NCBI GenBank assembly: GCA_023396345.1
Contig: JAEWWO010000316.1
Location: 1 to 5,013 of the forward strand
Source: Bacteroidota bacterium
GTDB taxonomy: Bacteria; Bacteroidota; Bacteroidia; Chitinophagales; Chitinophagaceae
DNA length: 5,013 nt
Direction of reading: 5' to 3'
Position 1 is the stretch's first letter. Every line of letters starts with the position of its first letter. The position numbers and the translations under genes are program-made. The notes under the pieces were generated by a model, which saw nothing but the letters and a program-made list of their open reading frames with translations, was not told where the DNA came from and searched no databases. Shown piece after piece: positions 1 through 5,013 of the stretch.

Positions 1-670
1 TCCAGTAAGCACTGTACACCTGAGTATTAGACACTTTCCACACAACGGTATTACCACACATAGCTGCACTTGTAGGTAAGTTTCCTGCAATTGCCGTAAA
101 GTTAAACGGTGTAATAGCCAACACAAAACCCTCGAGCGGTCGCCATTCCAGTCTGTTGTGTATGCCGGGAGAAGATACAGGTTGTTGTCTGTAAATCTCA
201 CTTAAAAAGTGTGTATTAAAACGCAGAAAATCTATCAGCTCGCATGCACTGTCTATTTCAGCCTGATACGCATTTTTACCCTGTCCCAGCATGGTAGCTG
301 CATTCATTTGAAAACGATATTTTGTAGCAATTAAATCTGCAGCTTTTAAAAAGATGGCCGCACGGTCTTCCCATGGAGTAGTTTCCCAGGAAGCCTTTGC
401 TTTTAAAGCAGCATCAATAGCCTGTTTGATTTCTTTTTCGCCCCCTTCGTAATAATTCCCCAACGTGTGTTTTATTTCATGTGGAGGATGAATGACAACT
501 TTATTTTTTGTCTTTACATTTTTGCCTCCTATCACCATAGGAATATCCAGAACTTTTCTTTTTGCTTCCTGCAATGCATTCTTTAAAGCAGCACGTTCGG
601 GAGATCCGGGAGCATAACTTAAAGTTGGTTCATTTAGGGGTAGCGGATAATTAAAATAACCTAATTTCAT
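1..670 (-). CDS. pruA: 1-pyrroline-5-carboxylate dehydrogenase, N-terminal part (cut by window edge)
   Basis: This is the first 223 residues of an ALDH4-family L-glutamate-gamma-semialdehyde dehydrogenase. The enzyme oxidises glutamate semialdehyde to glutamate with NAD+, the second step of proline catabolism. The frame is open from an ATG at 670 to the left edge, with no stop. Family landmarks resemble human ALDH4A1 in order: NEP and GSPER near residues 13-25, IFLKAADLI at 106-114, the stretch from GQGK to LIDFLRFN at 129-152, PFNFTAIAGNLP at 188-199, and GNTVVWK at 206-212. Asn190 matches the oxyanion-hole Asn and Lys212 the NAD-binding Lys; their 22-residue spacing is as in the human enzyme. 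The catalytic Cys and general-base Glu lie outside the window. The usual K-P-S/A after the Lys reads K-V-S here. The gene is a stand-alone P5CDH, at least at its N-terminus, with no proline dehydrogenase domain in front. It starts 48 bp after the DUF3467 stop and may be cotranscribed with that gene. Family assignment is very secure. Confidence 0.95.
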   Translation of the reverse strand, partial: MKLGYFNYPLPLNEPTLSYAPGSPERAALKNALQEAKRKVLDIPMVIGGKNVKTKNKVVIHPPHEIKHTLGNYYEGGEKEIKQAIDAALKAKASWETTPWEDRAAIFLKAADLIATKYRFQMNAATMLGQGKNAYQAEIDSACELIDFLRFNTHFLSEIYRQQPVSSPGIHNRLEWRPLEGFVLAITPFNFTAIAGNLPTSAAMCGNTVVWKVSNTQVYSAYW

Positions 671-685
671 ATTATATATTGTAAT

Positions 686-716
686 TTGTTAACTGTTCGT
701 TGTTAATTGTTAATTG
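686..716. repeat. Short degenerate TTAATTG-like tandem repeats before pruA
   Basis: The gap between the DUF3467 stop and the pruA start holds repeated TTAACTG / GTTAATTG / TTAATTG units in near-tandem. They occupy most of the 48-bp gap, leaving an AT-rich stretch next to the pruA ATG. They may be a simple low-complexity array or a binding site; no known motif is recognised. Confidence 0.45.
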
Positions 717-718
717 AA

Positions 719-1033
719 CTACGCTTGTGCTGTAGGACCTCCGAAATTCAAAGGCATTTCTACATCTTTTGTATCAATGGTTCCATGTTGCGATTCATAA
801 TTGGCAACATTATCTGCCAGTGCACGAAGTAATCTTTTTGCATGTATCGGAGCCAGAATAATTCTTGATTTTACTTTGCTCTTAGGCGTACTGGGCATAA
901 TATTTACAAAGTCCAGTATAAACTCTGCATAGCTGTGTTGTATTACTACCAGATTGGCATAACTGCCTTCTGCAACTTCTTCTGTTAATTCTATATTCAG
1001 CTGATTAGCATTGGGGTCTTGCTGTTGTGACAT
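719..1033 (-). CDS. DUF3467 family protein
   Basis: This 104-residue soluble protein matches the DUF3467 family of small bacterial proteins, which has no established biochemical function. The recognisable core has two parts. Residues 22-42 (EGSYANLVVIQHSYAEFILDF) look like two beta strands with conserved Y-x-N and F-x-x-D-F positions. Residues 54-80 combine SRIILAP with a helical stretch, HAKRLLRALADNVANYE, ending in the family's typical N-x-x-x-Y-E. The N-terminus is Gln/Asn-rich and the C-terminal tail, GGPTAQA, looks disordered. There is no signal peptide or membrane segment, so it is probably cytoplasmic. The length is normal for the family, and the ATG at 1033 is the only sensible start. 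A TAnnTTTG box lies 16 bases upstream of the ATG. It lies between a Usp gene and a proline-catabolism gene, which does not reveal its role. Recognition is from memory of the family pattern; a profile search would confirm it. Confidence 0.87.
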   Translation of the reverse strand: MSQQQDPNANQLNIELTEEVAEGSYANLVVIQHSYAEFILDFVNIMPSTPKSKVKSRIILAPIHAKRLLRALADNVANYESQHGTIDTKDVEMPLNFGGPTAQA

Positions 1034-1049
1034 AAATTTTTATTTTAAA

Positions 1050-1057
1050 CAAAAATA
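1050..1057 (-). promoter_or_regulatory. Possible -7 box (TATTTTTG) for the DUF3467 gene
   Basis: On the minus strand this reads TATTTTTG, matching TAnnTTTG, 16 bases before the ATG at 1033. A TTTA lies roughly 20 bases upstream as a weak -33 candidate. If used, the DUF3467 gene, and perhaps pruA behind it, would have its own promoter independent of usp. The surrounding A/T runs make a chance match likely. Confidence 0.3.
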
Positions 1058-1069
1058 CAAAAAGATAAG

Positions 1070-1117
1070 AAGTTGATAAAGCTTATTGCTCTTAAGTTGA
1101 AAAAGTTAACAAGTTGA
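1070..1117. repeat. AAGTTGA heptamer repeats between usp and DUF3467
   Basis: AAGTTGA occurs at 1070-1076, 1094-1100 and 1111-1117, with a variant AAGTTAA at 1103-1109. The last three copies are phased at 8-9 bp. This lies downstream of the usp stop and upstream of the DUF3467 -7 candidate. No hairpin plus T-run typical of a terminator was seen here. Confidence 0.45.
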
Positions 1118-1131
1118 ACTACCGGCACACG

Positions 1132-1935
1132 CTAACTTTCATAAAAAGAAAGAATAGGAACAGAACTCACTTTCGTGATTTGTTCTGCGCGGCTTGTATG
1201 CATTATTCTATCGAAGAATCCGTGTTTTTGCGGAACAATAATCAGCCAGTCAAAATTATTTTCGGTAAGAAAATCCTGAATGCCTATCTGAAAGTTATCT
1301 GATTCTTTTGATACATATTCTGTTTCTATTTCATTGAGTGCATCTTTCAAAACAGACGGAGGTTCTGTATACTGCCCTACCTGATGCACATTGAAAACCG
1401 TAAGTTTTCCGTCAAACTTTTTCGCCCAGTCTTTTACAGAATGATACGGAGTATTATTGTGCAGCTTTTTGTAATTAACTGCATAGCATATATTCTGTAT
1501 GCCTTGCCAATTCACTGTTTTAGGAATAATAAGCACAGGCACTTTATAAGACCTTAATGCCGCAACAGCGGTACTTCCCCACAAAAAATTGTCATTTTCA
1601 CCACTCATTCCAAACACAATCAACAAAGGTTCTTCGCGGCTGATAATATCATTCAGGCAATCATGAATTCTTCCTACGCAGGACCTGTAAGTTATCTGAA
1701 TATTATTTTTAACAGCAGCGAGTCTGTTGACTTCTTCCTGCAAAGCCGCTTCGGTATTGCGTTCCAGCTCCTGTATATCTATATATTGCATACCTATATC
1801 CGAAAAAGTAAAAGGCACATCAAAAGAATGCACTAGTTCTAATGATGCATTAAAATAATCTGCAAGGTGCAATGCATATTCTGATGCATTTTTTGCAGCA
1901 GCGGAAAAATCTGTAGCGACTATTATTTTACTCAT
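1132..1935 (-). CDS. Universal stress protein (UspA superfamily), two tandem Usp domains
   Basis: This 267-residue cytoplasmic protein has two Usp folds in one chain. Domain 1 spans residues 1-139. It opens with MSKIIVATDFS, including the nucleotide-binding Asp9, continues with SEYALHLADYFNASLELVH, and ends with GMSGENDNFLWGSTAV (109-124) and KVPVLIIPK. The glycine motif resembles the Usp ATP-binding loop G-2X-G-9X-G-(S/T), but here the second spacer has 7 residues (Gly109, Gly112, Gly120-Ser121). Domain 2, about 146-267, starts with ICYAVNYK instead of a VATDFS-like strand. It ends with a degenerate PQKHGFFDRIMHTSRAEQ region lacking the glycine loop, then VPILSFYES, so it probably does not bind nucleotide in the usual way. 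Tandem Usp proteins are common in Bacteroidota and are linked to stress and starvation, but the exact role of this one is unknown. The gene lies 78 bp after cdd. Its start at 1935 is supported by the conserved first strand beginning right at the Met. I saw no TAnnTTTG box in the gap upstream. Confidence 0.92.
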   Translation of the reverse strand: MSKIIVATDFSAAAKNASEYALHLADYFNASLELVHSFDVPFTFSDIGMQYIDIQELERNTEAALQEEVNRLAAVKNNIQITYRSCVGRIHDCLNDIISREEPLLIVFGMSGENDNFLWGSTAVAALRSYKVPVLIIPKTVNWQGIQNICYAVNYKKLHNNTPYHSVKDWAKKFDGKLTVFNVHQVGQYTEPPSVLKDALNEIETEYVSKESDNFQIGIQDFLTENNFDWLIIVPQKHGFFDRIMHTSRAEQITKVSSVPILSFYES

Positions 1936-2013
1936 TGTCCGGAAATTTTAAAAATGTAATTCAGGTTTGCTCACTATAAATTTACAAAAAGAATTTGAAT
2001 GTGCTATAGAATT

Positions 2014-2499
2014 TTATCCTAAATCTTCTCCGTTAAAGCTAAATGGCAAGAGTATTTCACAGGCATCCAGAATAAACACTTTACCTTTTTTACCTCCTAA
2101 AATTATTCTGATGTGTTCGTGATTATTCTTTTCATATTCCAGCATTGCCTGGCGACACATGCCGCAGGGAGATAATGGTTTATCGCTTTTGTTCTTTCTG
2201 TCGGAATAACTTATGGCAATAGTTTTTATCTGCATATCAGGCTTCACAGAAGCAATGGTACTCAACAAAGCACGTTCGGCACAGATTGTTACAGGATAAC
2301 TGGCATTTTCCTGATTGGCAGCAGAGTAAATACTTCCGTCGTTCAATAAAGCAGCGGCTCCTACCCTGAATCCTGAATAGGGTGCATAAGCTTTCTCTAT
2401 GGCTTCGTAAGCTTTCTCCAGAAGTTCTTTGTCTTCTGTTTGTAATTCATCAACGTTATCGAAAACCTGATAGGTAAACTGAAATTTTTCGATTTGCAT
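2014..2499 (-). CDS. cdd: Cytidine deaminase
   Basis: This is a zinc-dependent deaminase of 161 residues that converts cytidine and deoxycytidine to uridine and deoxyuridine in pyrimidine salvage, in the cytosol. The sequence has the full signature of the small homotetrameric class. APYSGFRVGAA (39-49) forms the first conserved loop. N62-Q-E64 is the ribose-binding N-x-E. CAERALL has Cys73 as zinc ligand and Glu75 as proton shuttle, and PCGMCRQ supplies zinc ligands Cys112 and Cys115. The C-terminus, LLPFSFNGEDL, is also typical. An N-terminal stretch of about 20 residues before the first helix makes it longer than the roughly 130-136 residues of many bacterial homologues; such extensions occur in Bacteroidota. 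No later Met lies before the conserved helix, so the ATG at 2499 is chosen. It begins 24 bp beyond the left end of the palindromic element at 2524-2692, and no promoter box is apparent in those 24 bp. Confidence 0.96.
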   Translation of the reverse strand: MQIEKFQFTYQVFDNVDELQTEDKELLEKAYEAIEKAYAPYSGFRVGAAALLNDGSIYSAANQENASYPVTICAERALLSTIASVKPDMQIKTIAISYSDRKNKSDKPLSPCGMCRQAMLEYEKNNHEHIRIILGGKKGKVFILDACEILLPFSFNGEDLG

Positions 2500-2523
2500 T
2501 GCTGTTGTTTTAAATAAAAATGA

Positions 2524-2549
2524 GACTGTCTAAAAAGGTTATTTGTCAT
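2524..2549 (+). repeat. Left terminal inverted repeat of the palindromic element
   Basis: The outer 8 bases are GACTGTCT, followed by one mismatched base, AAAAGGTT, the extra ATTT, then GTCAT. The partner arm is 2671-2692. GACTGTCT-type ends resemble those of some insertion sequences, which would suit trans-mobilisation by a transposase encoded elsewhere. Confidence 0.75.
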
Positions 2550-2670
2550 CCAGATTAGATCCCGATTTATCGGGAGAAATGAAGAATCTTTTAATATTTA
2601 ATACATTAAACATTTTTAAATTCCTCATTCCGATAAATCAGAATCAGAAATCGAAGATTCGACGAAATCA

Positions 2671-2692
2671 ATGACAACCTTTTCAGACAGTC
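2671..2692 (-). repeat. Right terminal inverted repeat of the palindromic element
   Basis: Read on the minus strand this arm is GACTGTCT-G-AAAAGGTT-GTCAT, pairing with 2524-2549. It is the uninterrupted version of the end, so the ATTT in the left arm is probably a later insertion. Confidence 0.75.
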
Positions 2693-2694
2693 AC

Positions 2695-2702
2695 CAAATT
2701 TA
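2695..2702 (-). promoter_or_regulatory. Possible -7 box (TAAATTTG) reading toward cdd
   Basis: On the minus strand this is TAAATTTG, an exact match to the Bacteroidota TAnnTTTG -7 consensus. It lies between the lepB stop and the right end of the palindromic element. A TTTG occurs 16 bases upstream, closer than the usual spacing of about 20. If real, the cdd leader would be near 190 nt and would contain the whole palindrome. Such boxes arise by chance in AT-rich DNA, so this is only a candidate. Confidence 0.25.
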
Positions 2703-2718
2703 CATTATTTCAATCAAA

Positions 2719-4245
2719 TTATTTAATCGTTTTAAACAATCTGTTCCAGCGAATACCATTTTGTTTACTGAACCAAATCAGAGAAGCCTTACCTACAATA
2801 TGCGTTTCAGGCACAAATCCCCAGTAGCGGCTGTCCTGACTTCTGTGGCGGTTATCGCCCATCATCCAGTAATAATTGTATTTAAAAGTATATTGATTGG
2901 TTGGTTTACCGTCAATAATATATTGTCCGTTTGCTTCTTCAAGTGTATGTCCTTCGTATGTTGTAATCAATCTTCTGTAAATATTAATATTCTGAGGCGT
3001 TAACTGTACAGTGGCACCAGCCTCAGGAATATACAATGGTCCAAAATTATCAGCAGACCAGTGATGCATTCCGTCATTTGGGAAAATCATGGTAGATGCA
3101 GATGTATCAATATCTAACTGCATATTTATAACATTCGGCAAAGCTTTTACTTTAGCAGCATCTCCGGGACGCATGGTCATTCTGAACACATTAGACGATA
3201 CTTGTTCATACTCTGTTTGGTCAGTTTCGTTTGCAGGAAATAATTTTATTTGTATTTCATCAGTTAAAAAGTCATTAGGAATAGACTGCCCGTTTGTCTG
3301 AACAAGATAAGGCATTTGCGAATTAGGCGGAACAAATGCAGGGTTTCCATTAACATATAATGTACCATTTTTTATATAAATAGTATCACCGGGAACGGCT
3401 GTACATCTTTTAATATAATTATCTGTTTTATCTCTCGGATGTACCAATAAATTAGGATGTTCTGCCAATAACGCTTCTCTGTTGCCTTGATATCTTTCTC
3501 TCAGCAAATCGTAGTAAGGTACGGCTGATCCATATCCGGGCTCATTGATAATCGTATCAGCAATGGGCACATTAAACACTACTACATCGTTTCTATGTAC
3601 TGTACCCAAGCCCACCAATCTTTTATAGGGCAGTTTTACCCATTCCACGTAAGATGGTGTTGTTTGCGAAAAAGGCATGGTATTGTGTACAAATGGAAAA
3701 CTCAATGGCGTTTCAGGCACGCGTGGTCCGTAGCTTAATTTATTTACAAAAAGAAAATCATTTATCAGCAAAGTCTTTTCCATACTGCCTGTGGGTATTA
3801 CATAGGCTTCAAAAATAAATGTGCGGATAATAGTTGCAGCAACTGTTGCAAACACCAACGCATCAATCCACTCGCGGGCTGTACTTTTCTTATATAGTCT
3901 TTCTCTTTCAGGTCCTATCCATCTTACTTCTTTAGAGAAACCTAAATATGGCAAATAGATAAATGGAGCTATTACAGTTAGTGTATGCGCCAGCAAGTCG
4001 AACTTACCAAAGTGCATAACAAACCTGATTGTAATCCATATGGTAATAAACTGGCCGGCTATAGGAATCAACTGCAACCAAAACCAGTATTTTTTCAGTT
4101 TACATTTTTCTACAATAAGCCAGGTATTGTAAAAAGGAATTAAGGCTTTCCAGGGTTCGATACCGGCTTTTTTAAACATACCGTACATGCCTACGAACCA
4201 ACCAATGATACATAAAATCAGATAAATATAAAACATGTTCATCAT
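2719..4245 (-). CDS. lepB: Signal peptidase I, large Bacteroidota type with N-terminal membrane domain
   Basis: This inner-membrane serine protease (family S26, Ser/Lys dyad) cleaves signal peptides from exported proteins. It has 508 residues against about 324 in E. coli LepB. Hydrophobic segments lie near 5-23, 54-76, 84-103 and 127-147; the last leads straight into the catalytic domain. Box B is PTGSMEKTL with nucleophile Ser154. Box D is KRCTAVPGD (279-287) with the general-base Lys279, followed by IYIKNGTLYVNG. Box E is GDNRHRSQDSRYWGFV (463-478). The size comes from the first three membrane segments plus two enlargements: 125 residues separate Ser154 and Lys279 (55 in E. coli), and about 150 lie between the NG of box D and box E. 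The C-terminus ends soon after WFSKQNGIRWNR. The start is taken at the first ATG of MMNMF; Met2 or Met4 are equally possible. It is divergent from the GH2 gene and followed by the palindromic element. Function is certain, start codon less so. Confidence 0.96.
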   Translation of the reverse strand: MMNMFYIYLILCIIGWFVGMYGMFKKAGIEPWKALIPFYNTWLIVEKCKLKKYWFWLQLIPIAGQFITIWITIRFVMHFGKFDLLAHTLTVIAPFIYLPYLGFSKEVRWIGPERERLYKKSTAREWIDALVFATVAATIIRTFIFEAYVIPTGSMEKTLLINDFLFVNKLSYGPRVPETPLSFPFVHNTMPFSQTTPSYVEWVKLPYKRLVGLGTVHRNDVVVFNVPIADTIINEPGYGSAVPYYDLLRERYQGNREALLAEHPNLLVHPRDKTDNYIKRCTAVPGDTIYIKNGTLYVNGNPAFVPPNSQMPYLVQTNGQSIPNDFLTDEIQIKLFPANETDQTEYEQVSSNVFRMTMRPGDAAKVKALPNVINMQLDIDTSASTMIFPNDGMHHWSADNFGPLYIPEAGATVQLTPQNINIYRRLITTYEGHTLEEANGQYIIDGKPTNQYTFKYNYYWMMGDNRHRSQDSRYWGFVPETHIVGKASLIWFSKQNGIRWNRLFKTIK

Positions 4246-4258
4246 TTTGAATTACGAG

Positions 4259-4266
4259 CAAATGTA
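4259..4266 (-). promoter_or_regulatory. Possible -7 box (TACATTTG) for lepB
   Basis: On the minus strand this reads TACATTTG, an exact TAnnTTTG match, 13 bases before the first lepB ATG. No good TTTG -33 element is present at the expected distance; only TTTC is found, 16 bases upstream of the box. The implied leader would be very short, under about 10 nt, and would favour the second or fourth Met as the used start. Confidence 0.3.
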
Positions 4267-4404
4267 TATTAATATTACGAAACTATTAGTATTAAAATTC
4301 ATGGTTTTGTTACAAACTGAAAAAAAAATAAAATTAAATCGTCCTCAGGTTAAACGTTTTCGTAGAACCAAAAGACAAAATATGGTTTTACAGACTTTTA
4401 AAAG

Positions 4405-4412
4405 TAAATTTG
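4405..4412 (+). promoter_or_regulatory. Possible -7 box (TAAATTTG) for the GH2 gene
   Basis: TAAATTTG is an exact match to the Bacteroidota TAnnTTTG -7 consensus. A TTTT (4386-4389) sits 19 bases upstream, where the TTTG -33 element belongs. Transcription would begin near 4418, giving a leader of about 65-70 nt before the ATG at 4486. This is the best-spaced promoter candidate in the window and the only TAnnTTTG on the plus strand of this gap. Confidence 0.4.
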
Positions 4413-4485
4413 AACGGAAATTAGTAAGTCATACAAATTATTTATTTCTATCAGATTTTATTTAACACAAAAAGAATTCTCATTC

Positions 4486-5013
4486 ATGAAAAGATTATTT
4501 TTATTACTGGCATTAAGCATGTTTATCTCGCAGTTGTGGGCACAGAACCGTACAGAATTTTTACTGGAAAAAAACTGGAAATTTACACGCGAAGACAACC
4601 CCAATGCATCAACCATAAATTATGACGACAGTAAATGGCAAACAGTACGCATACCGCACGACTGGGCAATTTACGGTCCTTTCGACAAATCGAATGACAT
4701 ACACAGAATGGCTATTGTACAGGATGGGCAACAATCGGCTATAGAACACTACGGACGTACAGGCGGACTTCCTTTTACTGGAGCAGGATGGTATAGAAAT
4801 AATTTTTCCGTACCCGGATTTTCCGCTAACAAAAAAGTTATGCTACAGTTTGACGGTGCTATGAGCAATACCCGTGCGTATGTTAATGGAAAAGAAGTAG
4901 GCTTTTGGCCAAACGGATACAATAGTTTTTATTTTGATATCACAGATGCTGTGAATCCCGACGGTAAAAATAACACTCTTGCCGTGAGACTGGAAAATTT
5001 TGAAGAGCAGTCA
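4486..5013 (+). CDS. Secreted glycoside hydrolase family 2 (beta-galactosidase-like), N-terminal part
   Basis: The first 176 residues of a GH2 exo-glycosidase precursor, open to the right edge. Residues 1-19 form a signal peptide: MKR, a Leu-rich core, then QLWA with cleavage predicted after Ala19 (QNR follows). The protein therefore acts in the periplasm or at the outer membrane. Residues 24-176 are the GH2 N-terminal sugar-binding (jelly-roll) domain. Landmarks are NWKF (30-33), DDSKWQTVRIPHDW (47-60), GRTGGLPFTGAGWYR (90-104), FDGAMSNTRAYVNGKEVG (122-139) and GYNSFYFDIT (144-153). The KSNDIHRMAIVQDGQ segment at 68-82 followed by GRTGGLP is typical of Bacteroidota beta-galactosidase-like GH2 proteins, often annotated beta-galactosidase or glycoside hydrolase family 2. 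The catalytic Glu residues lie beyond the window, so substrate specificity (galactoside, glucuronide or mannoside) cannot be decided. The ATG is fixed by the signal peptide. There is no Shine-Dalgarno, as usual in this phylum. No SusC/SusD genes are visible on this side. Confidence 0.93.
   Translation, partial: MKRLFLLLALSMFISQLWAQNRTEFLLEKNWKFTREDNPNASTINYDDSKWQTVRIPHDWAIYGPFDKSNDIHRMAIVQDGQQSAIEHYGRTGGLPFTGAGWYRNNFSVPGFSANKKVMLQFDGAMSNTRAYVNGKEVGFWPNGYNSFYFDITDAVNPDGKNNTLAVRLENFEEQS

Larger units (their letters stand above)
2524..2692. mobile_element. MITE-like nested palindromic element between lepB and cdd
   Basis: This non-coding 169-bp segment is bounded by inverted ends, 2524-2549 and 2671-2692. 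The ends match over 22 positions with one mismatch and one 4-base insertion (2541-2544). Inside, 2564-2587 and 2620-2639 are a second inverted pair: GATTTATCGG is exact, then AATGAAGAAT faces AATGAGGAAT, again offset by a 4-base insertion in the left arm. At the centre, 2597-2610 is a palindrome TTTAAT-AC-ATTAAA. All three pairs share a centre near 2602-2608, so one strand could fold into a long imperfect hairpin. A smaller perfect hairpin, TCCCGAT-TT-ATCGGGA, sits in the left arm at 2560-2575. GTCAT next to a CCCGATTTATCGGG-type core and GAAGAATCTT recalls high-copy intergenic repeats I know from Bacteroidota genomes. No clear target-site duplication flanks it. It lies 26 bp beyond the lepB stop and may end or stabilise that transcript. 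MITE status is an inference; the inverted structure is seen directly. Confidence 0.72.

Noticed and set aside
1114..1302. Plus-strand open frame of 62 residues
   Set aside because: It is antisense to the C-terminal Usp domain, whose minus-strand reading is clearly the coding one.
2560..2575. Perfect hairpin as a stand-alone Rho-independent terminator
   Set aside because: The stem is only 7 bp with a 2-base loop and no T-run follows on either strand; it is better read as part of the larger palindromic element.
2671..3003. Plus-strand open frame of 110 residues
   Set aside because: It begins inside the palindromic element and runs antisense through the conserved box E region of lepB; it is a shadow of that gene.
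3089..3301. Plus-strand open frame of 70 residues
   Set aside because: It lies wholly antisense within lepB and matches no family I recognise.
719..4245. One operon running from lepB through the DUF3467 gene and on into pruA
   Set aside because: The gaps of 219, 78 and 98 bp, the intervening palindrome, the internal promoter candidates and the unrelated functions do not support a single transcript; only DUF3467-pruA (48 bp) is a fair candidate pair.
4306..4316. TTTGT-T-ACAAA palindrome as an operator
   Set aside because: It is only 5 bp per arm in very AT-rich DNA and does not extend outward, so it is likely chance.
4235..4465. Plus-strand open frame of 76 residues overlapping the lepB start and ending just before the GH2 gene
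   Set aside because: It is Lys-, Ile- and Leu-rich in the manner of translated AT-rich intergenic DNA, has no recognisable domain, overlaps lepB on the opposite strand and covers both promoter candidates.

Overview
The window looks like chromosomal DNA of a Bacteroidota species. Four signs point that way: a DUF3467 protein, a two-domain UspA protein of the type common in that phylum, a 508-residue signal peptidase I with an N-terminal membrane domain, and a secreted family 2 glycoside hydrolase resembling Bacteroidota exo-glycosidases. The DNA is AT-rich, no start codon has a clear Shine-Dalgarno sequence, and several starts have a TAnnTTTG box upstream, which is the Bacteroidota -7 promoter consensus. 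A Chitinophagaceae-like relative is possible, but I cannot fix the family from sequence alone.

Layout: five genes lie on the minus strand and one on the plus strand. In order of minus-strand transcription they are lepB (4245-2719), cdd (2499-2014), a universal stress protein (1935-1132), a DUF3467 protein (1033-719) and the N-terminal 223 residues of 1-pyrroline-5-carboxylate dehydrogenase (670 to the left edge). The gaps are 219, 78, 98 and 48 bp. These are wide enough that several separate transcripts are as likely as one operon. On the plus strand, the first 176 residues of a secreted GH2 enzyme run from 4486 off the right edge. It is divergent from lepB across 240 bp.

The most unusual structure is at 2524-2692, between lepB and cdd. 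It is a 169-bp nested palindrome with nearly perfect 22-bp inverted ends, a second pair of 20-bp inverted arms and a central palindrome, all sharing roughly one centre. No protein is encoded in it. It looks like a MITE or another Bacteroidota intergenic palindromic repeat.

Functionally the genes are mostly housekeeping: protein export (LepB), pyrimidine salvage (Cdd), stress or nucleotide sensing (Usp), proline catabolism (P5CDH) and extracytoplasmic glycan breakdown (GH2). The only direct functional link is that the GH2 precursor carries a signal peptide of the kind LepB removes, which is true of most exported proteins. I see no defence system, CRISPR array, prophage, tRNA or rRNA, and no evident new multi-gene system.
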